From NCBI GenBank assembly GCA_025506515.1, contig CM046452.1:106936551-107000550 (forward strand): a DNA stretch of 64,000 bases. The letters run 5' to 3'. The translations under genes and the position numbers were made by a program. The notes under the pieces are model-generated. The model was given only the letters and a program-made list of their open reading frames with translations. It was not told where the DNA came from and did not search any database. Of the stretch, positions 1 through 12,901 are shown piece by piece (within the stretch, counting starts at the first letter, position 1; every line of letters starts with the position of its first letter). The DNA comes from Flaveria trinervia. Lineage: Eukaryota; Streptophyta; Magnoliopsida; Asterales; Asteraceae.

Positions 1-3000
1 TCTTAGCAAGAGTATGTTCAACAAATGATTCTTTACATTTATTCATTGAGTACGCATTTTATCTTCTTAGTTTGTATCCTCATGGCTCATGGTACATGTT
101 CATGTCTCTCTTGCAGTAGTTCGTTGCTTGAAGAAGATCCAACTAAAGATTCAACCAATCCTCATGATTACACAATTCTAGGCAACAATGCCAATATTGT
201 TAAGGGAAAAATGGTAAATGCACAAATCGTTGGACGCCATGGGCAAAGCATTTGAAGCTCCAAATACCTGAAAACACATGTCTTTTCTCCACCAACCCAC
301 TGGGCTAATAGTGAGTTTTCAACAACTTATTACATGCCAGCTGTAAGATGAATATTTTGATTTTACCTAAATGATGTTTTTATGCTTAAGAAATTACATG
401 TAAATATATATATCTTCAATGTCAAAGTAAACGTTGATGATGCAGATCTCTTGATTAGGAGCATGCAGACAACCAACTGCATGTTAAATTACCAACCTAA
501 CTTTTGTGATACGGAGGTCTAAGTCGTGAAAATTGTTTGTTTTCGCAGATATCACATGTATGTAGGACTCATCTCAACTTCCGGTTTTTTATGTTGAGTG
601 TTATGTGTAGTTAGCTAGCAAAGTACATATGGAAGGTGTAGACCCCCTGAATTATTTTCTTTTTATTGGCCTAATAGATTTGTATTCATTAAAAGTGCAT
701 GTTATAAGATGTTTCATCAATCCGCAGACACAAGAGCATAATCAGACCCATGTTATATACTTCATGCGCAGTTCTTGGTAAGCCTACTAGGGATGAACTT
801 GATGAAGATTAAACAAATTAAGCATCTCATGGCAAAAGATTGTACATTTTTGCTGCAGAGATCGTATACACATTAAGTCTAATTATATATTTATTTACTT
901 TTTTGGTTTCTATTATTGTTCTTAGGTCAAGTGAGTACAAGGCTGCATTCATTGCTCTCAAAGGTATATGGTTTGTTACAATAATTTCTTTTTTGTTTCA
1001 GGTTAATACAATTAGATTGAGGTCGAAGAGGATTAAAGTTAATATGAATTCACCATGATTAAATAAAAATGTTTAGTAAATTATGAGTATCTAAGAAAGT
1101 AGCAGATAAAAATCATAAAATAGTACTACAAAAATATATAAGAGTATCTAAAGTCCACCATCCGTTCAAGTTTCCTTCTTCAATTTAGAGTAGTACAAAG
1201 GCATAAATGTGTGTAAGTTTATCTCAATTTCTTTGTTTCAACACTTGATTTTGGTTTCAAGTTTTCCAAAAACTTTTATGATGTTTAACATTAATTATAC
1301 ATTCTTGGAAGTGTTATTTGGCTCTATAGAGGCCTAATGCACTCATCGTCCGGTTCATTGAACCTTTTCTTTTGCGCAAAGCTCTATTTTTGAAGTGTGG
1401 TTGGAAGGGACTCCACATTGAAGTTGGGCGTCTTCATTACAAAAGGTTGGTTGCTTCAACAAATAACATACGAGAATTAAATTTGTTGTGCCTCTATAAT
1501 TTTACTGAATTTTTTTCCCAAACATATTTCATCATATATATAATCTAATCAACGAAAAAGTTGTAGATTAAGAAAATTATGATAATAACTTTAGTTAGCA
1601 TAAAGTTGAGAAACTGCAATTAGGGGCACGGGAGAGTTATGAATGCTTCTAAACTAAAATTTTGGTTTGATGATATCAAACAACAATATATAATGATCAA
1701 CTGATTTGTGAGTTTGATCCATTGAATGAATCACTAGATTTAATTTACCTGCATATTTTGATTGCCTTTTAGTACTTTAATTCTCTTCAGGTAAGTAATT
1801 TCTCATTTTGGGTTTTGGATTTATGGTTTTTACAAAGATTTAAACTTTTTAAGCTCACTAAGATCGAATTGGTTGCGTCCTCACTAAGATTGAATTTGGT
1901 TGCGTCCTTCCTCTTTGGTTGCCACTCTCTTTGTGCATTAGCATTAGCAGCAACATCATCATTGTCACCTCTTTTGTGAACATATTCTGTTGTTATAATC
2001 ATTTCTTTTTTCTAATCGCTATGTATTTTCTATGATGGCATCATCTCGCGGTAATCTATGATGCTTCTCTTTATTATCGCCTTCGCATAAGTTTCATCTG
2101 AACAAACCTAAACTTCTTTTTAAATAAATTTTAGATTTGAACTTATTGCAGTTAATTAAGTTACCCGTTAACATTTCAGACAATGAAACTAATAGTGTTT
2201 CATTTGAAAATTGACAAAGCCATTTGTTTACTTCCTTTTTATTTTTATGGTTAAATTCAAAAGATATTATTACTCTATAGAGCTTATGTACCAAATTTAT
2301 AATAAGATCTAAAGCAAGTTGTCAATTGAAATATCATTTAATGTTATGATTATAAATGAAGAGTATTTATATGCCTCATGCTTATTATATGAGAGTTTTG
2401 ATAAATGTTGCAGCTCCACTAAACCTTAAAAGAAAATTGAATGTGGTATTAGACCAATTGAAAGAAATAGTGAACAAATACTACTATAGAGCACCACATG
2501 GCATCAAAGGAAAGCCACGTAACATGTCATGAAGAACCAAATAACACTACAAGACATAATTATGAAAAGGTATTTAGGGGAAATGAAAACACATATCGAG
2601 AGCTATTGGGAAAATCTGAATGAGGAGTTAACGAAGGGTACCGGTCACGCAATTTTAAAGTTGAGAAGAAAGGTTTTTTGGTTTAAGACCAATCATTCAA
2701 ATGTTTCTTTCTTGAGCCTCCTATAATATTACAAATGTACTCTTGACGAATTTTATATAAATGGATTGCAATTGTACAAGTGCCCTGCAGTAGCACGTAT
2801 GTGCATTCAAATAAATTTTTTGTACACCAAGATCATTTAATGGTGTTTGACGCCCGATTATTGTTACATCGCCTTCTTTTTTCATTAAACATAATGTTTG
2901 CGCCACAACGCGCGCGGACGCCCACTAGTCATTTTTTAAAAGTAACAAAACCTCTTTTTTTTCTTAAAAGAAATTATTTGTTTTTTTAAACCAAGAGAAT

Positions 3001-3946
3001 AATTATTTGTTAATAAATTCATTTTTTACACCATCAATAAAAAAAACAAAATATATATATAAATAATACAGCAGTTTGTATTATATCCTATGATGTATGT
3101 CCGCTTTATGAACCGTTTTGGCTTGGAGAAAGAAAGAAAATGTTAAGTTCGGTTTTGCTCGACGTTTTAACAAAAATAACTATTTTCCTCAATAACATAA
3201 TAAATATCAACTTATTTGCGAAAATTACTTAACTTATTTTAATTCCAATCCAAAAGTTTCATTAAATGTTTCTAACTTATATCGTGTTGAAATCCAAAAT
3301 AATAGAATGTAAACAAAACTTATGATCTTGGCTTTTGGACTTAAATTGTAAAAATAAAAAAATTATGAATTTTTAAAGGTAGGTTGATGTTTGTAATCTT
3401 TTAAAGTGAAATAATTACTTTTGTCATACCTTAAAAAACAACATTGAAATTAACTCAAGAAACAAAAAAAACTCGTCTAGAATTAGCCATTGATTTATCT
3501 AGAAACATAAAGCGTCAAACGATTTCTCTTTTCCCCGAGTCATTTCGGACGGGAGACAAACCTCACTCTAGGGTAAAGTCTAATGAGATGTCAGCAGCGA
3601 ATGAATACGAGAGTGTATAATATAGCAAGGGCAGTTTCTCATGCTTGCGTGTTAGATACTAATACTATACGTAAAGTCTAAAGAGATGTCAGCAGCGAAG
3701 ATCGTGGTCAAAAGTCTTTTTTAAGGCTTCATGAATGGCGGTAGAAAAGGTTTGACTAGAGGCCTACACAACCCATATCAATTATAAGGTTATTTCAACT
3801 CCATTTTTTCATTTTCCTGCTCATATACCAAAAACAAAATTGCTAAACAACAAAGTAAAAACCACTTAAATCAATTATAAACTAAAACCAACAAGATAAC
3901 TGAAGAAATCAACCAAACGTTGGTTCCCTTATGAACACAAGGTTGT
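1..3946. other. Left flank, no recognisable gene
   Basis: No long coding region is convincing here. Short open pieces preceded by splice-acceptor-like sequence occur at about 117-255 and 2417-2530. The second reads 37 codons to a stop and ends in a basic tail (HGIKGKPRNMS). I recognise neither. They could be exons of a gene lying partly outside the window, or decayed copies, or chance. The stretch 3000-3900 is A/T-rich and holds nothing I can name. A short phrase (about 14 bases around agagatgtcagcagcga) occurs twice, at about 3585 and 3682, suggesting a small duplication. Confidence 0.4.
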
Positions 3947-6900
3947 TTACAACACAACTTCAATTTCTCCACAGCTACTATGACTCTTTAATGATGTATC
4001 TTCTTTCTCAAGTTCCCAAATCAGTTTCTCAATTTGTCTTCTATAAACCGGCATGAAATGATCAGTTATCATACTATGTGATAATCTGATTTTACTGTAT
4101 AATGATCGCGGGGTTAAAAATAATCCTACTTTGTCTTCCACCACACGATCCTGTTCATCATTATCGCTTTCACTCGAAGACGCCTCGTCATCAGTTCCAC
4201 TCTCCACGACTTGAGGAATTGTGACGATATGCATAATCTTACCAGCTGGGAAAAACCTATGTGCTTCTTTTGTCTCGGGTGATGGATTCTTCCGACCCTC
4301 TGCAATAGCTGCTTCCTCTTCTTCCCGCATTTCCTTTGCCACGTCAGCCTCCTCATGGCCTTCGCTTTGGTCATACAGCTCGTGTTCAAGTTGTTCCCAC
4401 AATTCAAATTCTGTCATTCTTTCTTCATGAGTACTTCTTCCTGCGTCAACATTGGCCCCTTCATTGTGAAAATCATCAGAATGCCATGCGGTTGTAGCTT
4501 CATCTGATGAAGATACAGGGAATTCAAGAGCTGTTGAGATGCTTTCGGTTGCAGTGTTAGAAGATAATGATTCGGGAGAATTTGAACTCGCAACAGTGGG
4601 TCGGCGGCGGGGCCCAATGCACGACCATGATGATATGTCAATTGATGGGCGAGACCATGCAGCTTGAGCCATGCTTTGGGCTCTCCTCATCACAACCTAA
4701 AAGAAATCTATAAGCAGCTCTCACTTTACCAAGTTTTCACGTGTCCACAAGAGTGGTAACGTCAATTCTTTTACTTACAAAAGGATCAGTTCGGGTTAAT
4801 TTTCATCTCAACAGATCAGGCATGATAGCTAAAAAACCGGTAGAAAAAAGTTGAAACTTCCTCAAATAGTGGTTTTGGTGACGCATACAACCTCTTAAAT
4901 GTTATAGTGAGAAGAAGATTTATAACGGTTGAAACCATAATTGGAATCATTATAGCATATTAATTCTACCCGTTATGTTTGTTTGCTTGTTAGCACCCTA
5001 GTTCTATATATATAAATAATTTATCATTAAAAAAGGTGTTTCAGGTTCAACCAAACCTGACCTGGACCCTGTTGACTGATACCAAAAAAATAACCCGCTT
5101 TGGCCACACCCATTTTGGCACCCCTAACGTATCACTAGAAACGGGACATGGGGGTTTACCTGTGTACCACTAGAAACAGGACGGAGAATTTGACCAGCAC
5201 CAGCAACTTTTGCTTTAGCGCTTGCAATCGATGGAAGTCGAGAACCCAAAGCTGTTGCAGATCGATAAACGGTTCTAAGAATCCTCGTGTGCTCAATCTG
5301 GGTCCTGAGATCGTTTAGCCAAGCTGATGCTGTCACCTATACAAACAAGTAAAACTGTTTAAGACACCGTACGTTCTCTAAGCATACCAGATTCAAAGAG
5401 AAAAATGAGCGCGATGGGTGGTCAGAGTAAGGATCGAAATAATTTGGGTCAAAATAGATACTTTTTAGTGAGGACTAGAATGAGTTGTTAACCTACAAAC
5501 ACCTTCTTTGCCATTAGCTTAAAAATAGGAATGCATTAAATATGATTAAAAATATAGATACTAATGTGTTAAACGGATAGTATTTTCCCGTTATATTATT
5601 AAAATAACAAGAGAAAATTACACTTTTTGTCATTTAGGTTTGTAGCAAATTTCAGGTTTCGTACTTAGACTAAGAAAACTACAGTAAACATCCTTTACGT
5701 TTAAAAAAGTTTGCACGTTTCGTCCTTTCTTCTAACAGACGTTAATTATGTCCGTTAAGTTAGATCATGTGCAAGGCACATGAGGGCAATTCATGATTTT
5801 ATTTCACCTAAAATTAAAACATTAAATAAATAAATTTTAAACCAAGCCTACCCAACCCTCCCCCAAGTCCACATCATCATCCATAAACATCATCATCCTT
5901 ATCATCCATCATCATCTTTCATCATCATCATCCCAAATTGATCACAAAAAGAAAACCCTTCGACCCCCTTTTTTTCTTCTGCCATGCCACCGCCTGTCAA
6001 GAACACCATCACTACTTCGCCGCCCAGAACACACCGCCAAAAACGTGCAAGCTTTTTAAAACATAAAGGATGTTTACTGTAATTTTCTTAGTTTAAGGAC
6101 GATACCTGAAATTTACTACAAACCTAAAGGACGAAAAGTGTATTTTACTCAAATAACAATGTAAAGCGATCCAGAACTTTGATGCATAAAAAGTAGCCTT
6201 TGGGCAGCTTTAACCCTTGCGCTTTAAGTTATTTGGTTAAATTGAACCTTTGGAATATGAAATAACCTAAATTAACCATTAAAAATAAAACAATTGAAAT
6301 TATGGCCTCTATGAAAGAAGTTTATGCTTTAATGCCTCCATAAAAGCATCCCAGCTAGTGGAGATGTGTTTAGTAAAAGATAACATCTATAATATTTAGT
6401 ATCTGAAACAGCCAAATTCACCTCTGCACGTAAATCATCCACTGAAGCAGCTGAAAAGGTAGGGACCAAATCAGCACCGTTTATAACAGATGTAATAAAT
6501 TCATTCCCTGAATCCGCCAACTCCCAAGTCATGCATGCACCTAATCATATTAAGAGCTGCATTATATCAACCACTCGATAACCAAGAAATGTGAATAACT
6601 GGGATATATATAGTTTATGGGAGGTAATTTTCTAATTATTTTATTACCTACACATAACAAATAAATTTATTAGACCATATACACTAATGCCACTTTTACT
6701 CCCTTCTCTTTACCACTTGACTTGTCGGATAAAATAGTCTAAATAAATTTAAATGTTGTGTACAGATAACTTCCAACTGTTTATTTCCAGGAAGATAAAC
6801 AATAACAAGTGAATGATAGATGATAAATGAAGAAAATAGTAGGTCAGATTGTCAAAATATGGAGACAATAAACGATTACACACCTGGAGCAAATGTAACA

Positions 6901-9640
6901 CATGTTGTTGTAGATAATTCTTTCTGTTCCCGCAACACATAAGTTAGAAGTGCAGCAGTGCCACCACCCAAGGAGTGTCCAACTATCTGCATATTATATA
7001 TTTATACTTTTAATTGAAATACGCATACATCATATATCAATCTTTAAGATTTTGTTTCGTTGGATGGAGTGAAATGCCAAATGAACGGAATGGATGTGAT
7101 AATGAAATGATACATAATACATTGCAAGCCATTATCATGTTTGGTTAGCATGAAGGAATGGAAGGAACCATTCATGTATGCTGTTTGATGTGTACTTTTG
7201 TTTTGCGTTTTTGCCATCTTCTCATCCAAATTATCATTAGCTGTGACATTTAAAAAAATAATCTCTTTGTTTATTTTTATATTTTAGAAAAAAATACTAG
7301 TGTATCTACCAATTATTCATGTTATGTATACATTAAGATAATTTTTTAATTCGATTTACTATATAATTTAACAAAAAGAATACAATAGTTTAAAATTTAA
7401 CCCTCAAAAAAGTTCATAGTATAAAATTTCTTTTTAGTTAATTTGAAATGGCAAAACATATTTTAATTAACCTTATCTCTATTTTTTGAAGAATTAAAAT
7501 CATCATAATTTTTCAAAAAAAAAATTAAATTGTAAACTACATTCCACTCATCAAAAGAATGAAAACAAAAACACACCCCTACCCTGAAGAACAAAAATCC
7601 TTATAAGGAAGGAATCACATTCCTTATTTGATGGTTCATTCCATTTTGAATTTTTGATTTGGTTAACTGGTTAACAAACAAGCTTTGTATTTGTTTCGCC
7701 AGAATGGTCCATTTATTCCACCTCCGATTTCGGCATACCATCCACTACCTTATAGTACAACAATAAAGAATGATGAAAATCTACCAAATTAGGTTATGCT
7801 CAATACCTGTAGCTTATAATCAGGATGATTTTGAAGTGCTTTTAGAAGAACTGGAGTAGCCAGCTTCGCAATCCATCGAGCAGCTGCAACCATTCCACAG
7901 TGAGCATAACCTAAAATTACATCACTAACTCCACCTTCATGTACAACAGTATGGTGAAATGGTACAACTGCTCCAGTTGCAGCAGTTAGAGTGTCCTTAA
8001 TGCTATGAGTTCCACGAATCAATAAGAGAAAGGTTTTTGTCTTGTGGTTGACTAATATTGTAAAAGCTGGTTTCAAGATCTGCAATGAGAAACATGTAAA
8101 ATGAACTAAAATGTCAAAATATTTATAATAAAATATCATAAGTTTGATTTGGAAAAAAGATTTGAGGTTGGACCAAAGTAACAAGCTTCCACCTTTTAGT
8201 GGTTACATCTCCAAAATTATATCAACTTGTTTAGAAGGCCATTTTGACCTGGTAAAGCCTTTAAAACAAAGTATTAGAAAATTTGTCAAGGGATTTAATA
8301 ACAATAAAAAAAACCCATTTAAATTGGGTTAAATGGTTGATGTTGGATAATTTCAATTAACTTTCAACATATTAGCGGACAAATAGTATATTTTTAAGGT
8401 GGTTAAATCCCCTAACCCTTCTATTAACAAAAGATTATCCTGACCTGTACTAGAATGCTGAAAGGTTAGTTGTTTTACAAACAACATTAACCTTAAAAGA
8501 AATAGCCAAGTAGGTGTCATTAATATAGAGAAACACATATTTTGGTGGCAAACACAACTTACCCCAGCTTTAGGTTCCTGAATAAGAACATCTTCAGTTG
8601 AAAAGCCAGTTTCTTCTAAAAATACGGGAAAGGTCTTTTTGGAAAAATGCCAACAAAGTCTCAACAAGTCCAACAAATATTTAAGCTCAGAAACTATTTC
8701 AGGTCCTTCAAGCTGCAGGCTCTCTTTACCCCCAAATACACTACTAACATGCAAATTCCCCTGCAGATCATGATATAAACCGTTATAAATCACGGAAGTG
8801 TTGAACGAACAATATGTATGAAAAAGGAGTAAAAAGAAAAATTGTCATATAGTTTAAAGGTCACCCAGAGTACAATGAATAGTTTTTGTGGTAGCATTTA
8901 ATATATTCGTTACTTCGTATAATTAAATAAAAAGGACAAAAAAGTGTTTGGCAAGTCACGAGTCAACCCAACCTGATGTGTTTTGGCCCAACTCAAAGAT
9001 TTAACTTTTCTTGTAACCCAACCTGACGTGCCCATTTTGACACGTAAAAGTCTTGAAGTCAACTATAGTACAACCATAGTAACACTGATCAATTCCCAAT
9101 AAATAAGCTACCATGATAATACAAGAAACATTTTACGCTAAACTAACTAGGTTAAGAAGAAGGCTAATATTAGAAGAAAGGGATAATTGTATGATATCAT
9201 AATTTCAATTTCTTATCTGCATGCTGATTAAAAAGATTCCAAAATCTTGAAGTTCATCCAGAACACTAGATATCAACAAGTAGCAAGATATATAAGAGGA
9301 CCGCTTATGTTGGAAGTTTTTTTCATAATAATCAACTAACCTGTCGTTTTAACAAATAACTAATTCCAAATGCCAAATCTCCAATAGGCCACTTCCCCAA
9401 AGTTTCTGAATATGTAAACCGAAGAGTCTCTGACAATGTTGAAATAGTTTCCAACCATGTTGCGGGAGCCTGAATTAATCTATGAGAAACTCGTTGAGCT
9501 CCCACAGAACCATGGTTTGTCACAAGATTTTCATTTTCTTCGTCATCTTCAGCTGTAACGCCTGACTGCAGTTTCTTATTTAAAGTATAATACAACAGAG
9601 CAGCAGCACCAGCTGCAGTTGCCATGGTTGCGGTTGCCAT
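3947..9640 (-). CDS. Lipase class 3 family protein (sn1-specific diacylglycerol lipase-like), seven coding exons
   Basis: Likely a lipid-hydrolysing serine esterase of the plant lipase class 3 / DAG-lipase-like family. Coding exons on the minus strand: 9640-9341, 8760-8563, 8079-7807, 6986-6884, 6540-6422, 5336-5160 and 4696-3947. All have GT/AG borders and matching phases, giving about 639 residues, close to my recollection of the Arabidopsis relative. The N-terminus (MATATMATAAGAAALLYYTL) looks like a membrane-anchoring or targeting segment. Exon 4 carries the lipase elbow GHSLG, placing the nucleophile at about Ser262. NGADLVP in exon 5 supplies a candidate catalytic Asp (about 315). KIMHIV in the last exon is a candidate for the catalytic His. 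A long acidic, Ser/Glu-rich region precedes that His. The start was chosen as the first ATG of the open exon. Exact substrate is unknown. Confidence 0.9.
5611..6150. mobile_element. Non-autonomous Mutator-like element (MULE) in a lipase intron
   Basis: A 540-bp element with long terminal inverted repeats of roughly 105-110 bp. The left end begins GAGAAAATTACACTTTTTG, and the reverse complement of the right end begins GAGTAAAATACACTTTTCG. It is flanked by a perfect 9-bp direct repeat AAATAACAA (5602-5610 and 6151-6159), the target-site duplication length typical of Mutator-like elements. The interior is CATCAT-rich followed by a C-rich stretch, and no transposase is visible. It sits in the intron between coding exons 5 and 6 of the lipase gene. 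Confidence 0.85.
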
Positions 9641-9649
9641 GAGATTATG

Positions 9650-10295
9650 AACACGATATATGCTGCCAGAAAAACAAAAGGTAATATGGAAACAGAATCC
9701 CCTAAACTTAAAAGCCCCTATATATATAAGTCTTCAATAATTTTCTTGGAAGAAAGTTAATCTCATATGTGTAAAAATTGCATAAACCAAAACCGCAAAT
9801 AAAGAAATCAAACGCCCTTCACTACAAGGAACAAATTCCTTTGACGAAGTCATAACAAACACAGTAGCAGTAACAGGTTTCTTTTCATTCTTTAAAGTTT
9901 CATTTCATTCTTTAAACTGATAGTAATGAATCCCGTTTCATGGCTTGAAAGGAAGACTAATGTTTCGGGAACTATCAGTCGGCGATGAAGCGTATATGTA
10001 TCAACGCAGATTGTTTGAAATTCGTCAACATATTAAAGAAGGAAGATACAATTAGCGTGATCGTGATAATTATCTATACAACCAAAACCCTAAAACCCCA
10101 CTCCAGAAGACGGTTTGGTTCGAATAATAAAGAAGGAATTGATTACGAACCTGAGAAGAGAAGACCCGGATTCTAGATAAATCAGGTGAGCGAGAGAATG
10201 AAGAAAACGTTGTTAAATCCAGAAAAAGAGTGAATGGAATGAATATGGGTGTTTGATGAAGTTGCCAAAGAGAAAGAAGCAATCTGATAAAAAGA
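9650..10295 (-). other. 5' UTR exon, leader intron and promoter side of the lipase gene
   Basis: On the minus strand an acceptor-like CTGGCAG lies about 20 bases upstream of the lipase ATG. A donor-like CTTCTCAG/GTTCG occurs at about 10151, preceded by a pyrimidine-rich, 5'-UTR-like stretch to about 10290. I infer a non-coding first exon (about 10152-10290) and a leader intron of about 490 bp. The open frames across this stretch do not look coding. Confidence 0.5.
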
Positions 10296-11504
10296 AGAAA
10301 TTAAACCGACCTGTTATCGTTTTCCCCTTTTGGTAAAATGTATTAAAAGTATGAACGGATCACATGACTTTGGAGTCGGTATGAAAATGGCAGCTGGGCA
10401 GTTCCTCCACTTTGATTACTATAACCCAAGTAAAAATTTCGTCAAATGGTGGTGTGTTTTTTGTTTTACGTTTCGCTTAGTAGTCGTTAACAGTGATATG
10501 TTTTTAGTGTTACTTAATATGGTTTACGTCCCCGTGGCAACACCGAAGGCTTAATACTAGTTGCTCTAAAAACAACGGTTTTAATCATTATTTGATCATA
10601 CATATGATTTTATCCATAATAAGAAATATTTGATGAGTAAATTGCATCGACTTTTGATTTATTGTAAGAGTAAACAAATGCGACGTTGTTTAAAGCTTCA
10701 ATTTGTTTGATTCGCACAAATTTTACTTTATTAAAGCAAATAACTTAGAAATATGCTTCAAAATGTATGTACAATACACTTAAAATAGTAAATAATTAAC
10801 ATACCAAGATCGGATAAATACATATCAAGATATTTATAAAGTAGCAAGTAAATGTTAATGGTTGGTGTTTTTTTATGGTTGAATAGAATGACTTTTTTGT
10901 GTTTTAAAAAAAAAGTTAAAAAGATTTTTGTTTAGAGACATGTGATTGGTCGGATTTAATAGGGATCAGGATGGCACATATATAGCTTAAAAAGTGAGTT
11001 TATTGTATTGATAAAAACGAGTTTATAATCCTAACTAGTTATTATAAAGTGAAAGTTTGGGCTGAAACTAGTTTTAATTTCAATAACTTAATAGTTAAAT
11101 GAACCTAACCTAGACAGGTAAAATCCTAACTAATTTAGTTTTAAACCGGTTTAAATATCTCAGTAAAAACTGCTTTCCAACACGGGTTTGTTTACCAAGT
11201 CGGTTTTGACTTTGATTAAGCTAACATAAACCGGATAATGGGCCCAGTATGCGCACCTCTAGTAAAAAAATATAATCCGGGTTGTAAACCGGTTTTGAAA
11301 TCATTTCAAGCTTGATAACCAAAAGTCAACCCATTTGTTTAGAATTAGCTCATGTTGAAAACAATTTGAAATAAAAGATTGATCTAGTTTAAATTGTGTT
11401 GAAACCGGATAAGTATGAGTTTTATTGTGTTAAAAGTGGTCTCATCATATAGAACTAAACCTGTTCCCAACGGTACAACCCATCATTCTCACAAATAGTC
11501 CTAA
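10296..11504. other. Intergenic, no gene seen
   Basis: AT-rich sequence between the lipase promoter and the PIF/Harbinger derivative. A short plus-strand frame at 10330-10554 shows no recognisable domain. Around 11100-11420 the motif AACCGG recurs several times, as in many dispersed plant repeats. Nothing else can be supported. Confidence 0.4.
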
Positions 11505-12556
11505 TCAGCATGTCACATTAGGTTTTCACTTACTTTCACTCATTTTTCCCACAAACATTTTTTACCCCAACACTATCATTCCCACAAACACCTTTATTTT
11601 TCCACCTCATATTTTCTTTATTAATTTACTTTAAATAAAAATATTTAAATTATTGTAAATATATTTAATTAAAATAAAATTAAAACAACAACGTAAAACA
11701 ATAAAATAAAAATGACGATACAAAATTAATAGATAGCAATAACAATAAACTACTCTCTAATCCCCCTATTCGCCCAGAGATGTTCTATTGGATCGTTCCG
11801 CAATGCATGGTGTGTGTCCTGATTACGTAAGCTTGTAAATCTCTGTAGATGTTTATTAAATTTCTGTTGGTGAGAAAACTCTCAACTGAATAAAACATAT
11901 TTATAATAGGTAAAACTAGCGGTTATGAAAAAAACTAGCCGTTATGAAAAAAACAAAAAAACTAGCCGTTATGAAAAAAAAAAAAAAACTAGCCGTTATG
12001 AAAATAAAACAAAAAAACTAGCCGTTATGAAAATAAAACAAAAAAACTAGCCGTTATGAATAAAACAAAAAACTAACCGTCATAAAAAAAACAAAAAAAA
12101 TAGCCGTTATGAAAATACAAAAAAATAGCCGTTATGAAAAAAATAAAAATAAAATGTCGTTATGAATGTAAAAAAATTAAAATATTTTAATATTATAAAT
12201 GTAAAAAAATTAAAATTTTATACTTCAGTTATTATTTAATTAACTCATTTTAAATTATTATTTAATTAACTCTAACTAATTACTTTAATAATAAAATGGT
12301 AAAAAAATAAAATATTTTTATATAATTAACTCATTTTAATTAAAATTTTATACTTATATTTTTATTTTAATTAAAAGATTTTAGATATTTTAATTAAAAA
12401 TATTTTAATTTATAATTATTTTAATTTATTATTTATGGGGATGGGACCCACCACTCTACCTTTCCCGCCCTTCCCCACAAATCCCCTCCCATCATTTCTT
12501 CTCCCCCATCGCCGCCCTTTCGACGGGTGCCGTCCACGTTGGCGACGGGCGGCTGA
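11505..12556 (-). mobile_element. Deletion derivative of a PIF/Harbinger element
   Basis: Read on the minus strand, this matches both ends of the fuller element at 55.9-58.4 kb. 11760-11880 corresponds to the last codons and 3' flank of the transposase (ATGCATTGCGGAACG, GAACATCT, GGGGGATTAGAG). 11881-12300 corresponds to the other element's 5' part (CCTATTATAAATATG, then the AACGGCTAGTTTT array, then TTAGTTAGAGTTAATTAAAT). The transposase interior is missing. The left end TCAGCATGTCACAT is preceded by TAA, the usual PIF/Harbinger target, and the other copy ends in the same words followed by TTA. The right end is uncertain: a GC-rich tract containing GGCTGA at about 12556 is my best guess. Confidence 0.7.
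11915..12165 (-). repeat. Irregular short tandem array (AACGGCTAGTTTT-type units)
   Basis: About nine to ten imperfect units of ACTAGCCGTTATGAAAA plus an A-rich spacer, each about 20-30 bp with variable A-tract length. The same unit in the opposite orientation forms the array at about 56100-56300 in the fuller PIF/Harbinger element, so it is part of the element family's subterminal region and not a satellite of its own. Confidence 0.8.
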
Positions 12557-12901
12557 CGAGCGCGCGATGGGGACAGTCTAAGAACCGATTCTCGGTCGTA
12601 CAGGTCAGGTCGGGTTAGAGTGAAACCGGTTTGGCAGGTGGACAGGTCTGGTTGCCGGTTTAGGTTTCAATCCGGGTTCTTTGTCGTATGATATGGGCTT
12701 TTTTTTGGATACTACTAGTCTGGATCGTAAGTGAACAGAGTCGTGGCCCGTGGGCCTGTTTATCATTGTAACTAGTGGGCCTTGGGTGAAAAGAAGTTTA
12801 AAATGCACCCGGCTAGGTCATCCCTAAGTATCAGCGTGCAAATTCTAGGGTTTTGAAATCATCGCGTTTCGGTGCTCATCGCCTCCTTCAGCAGACGAAG
12901 A

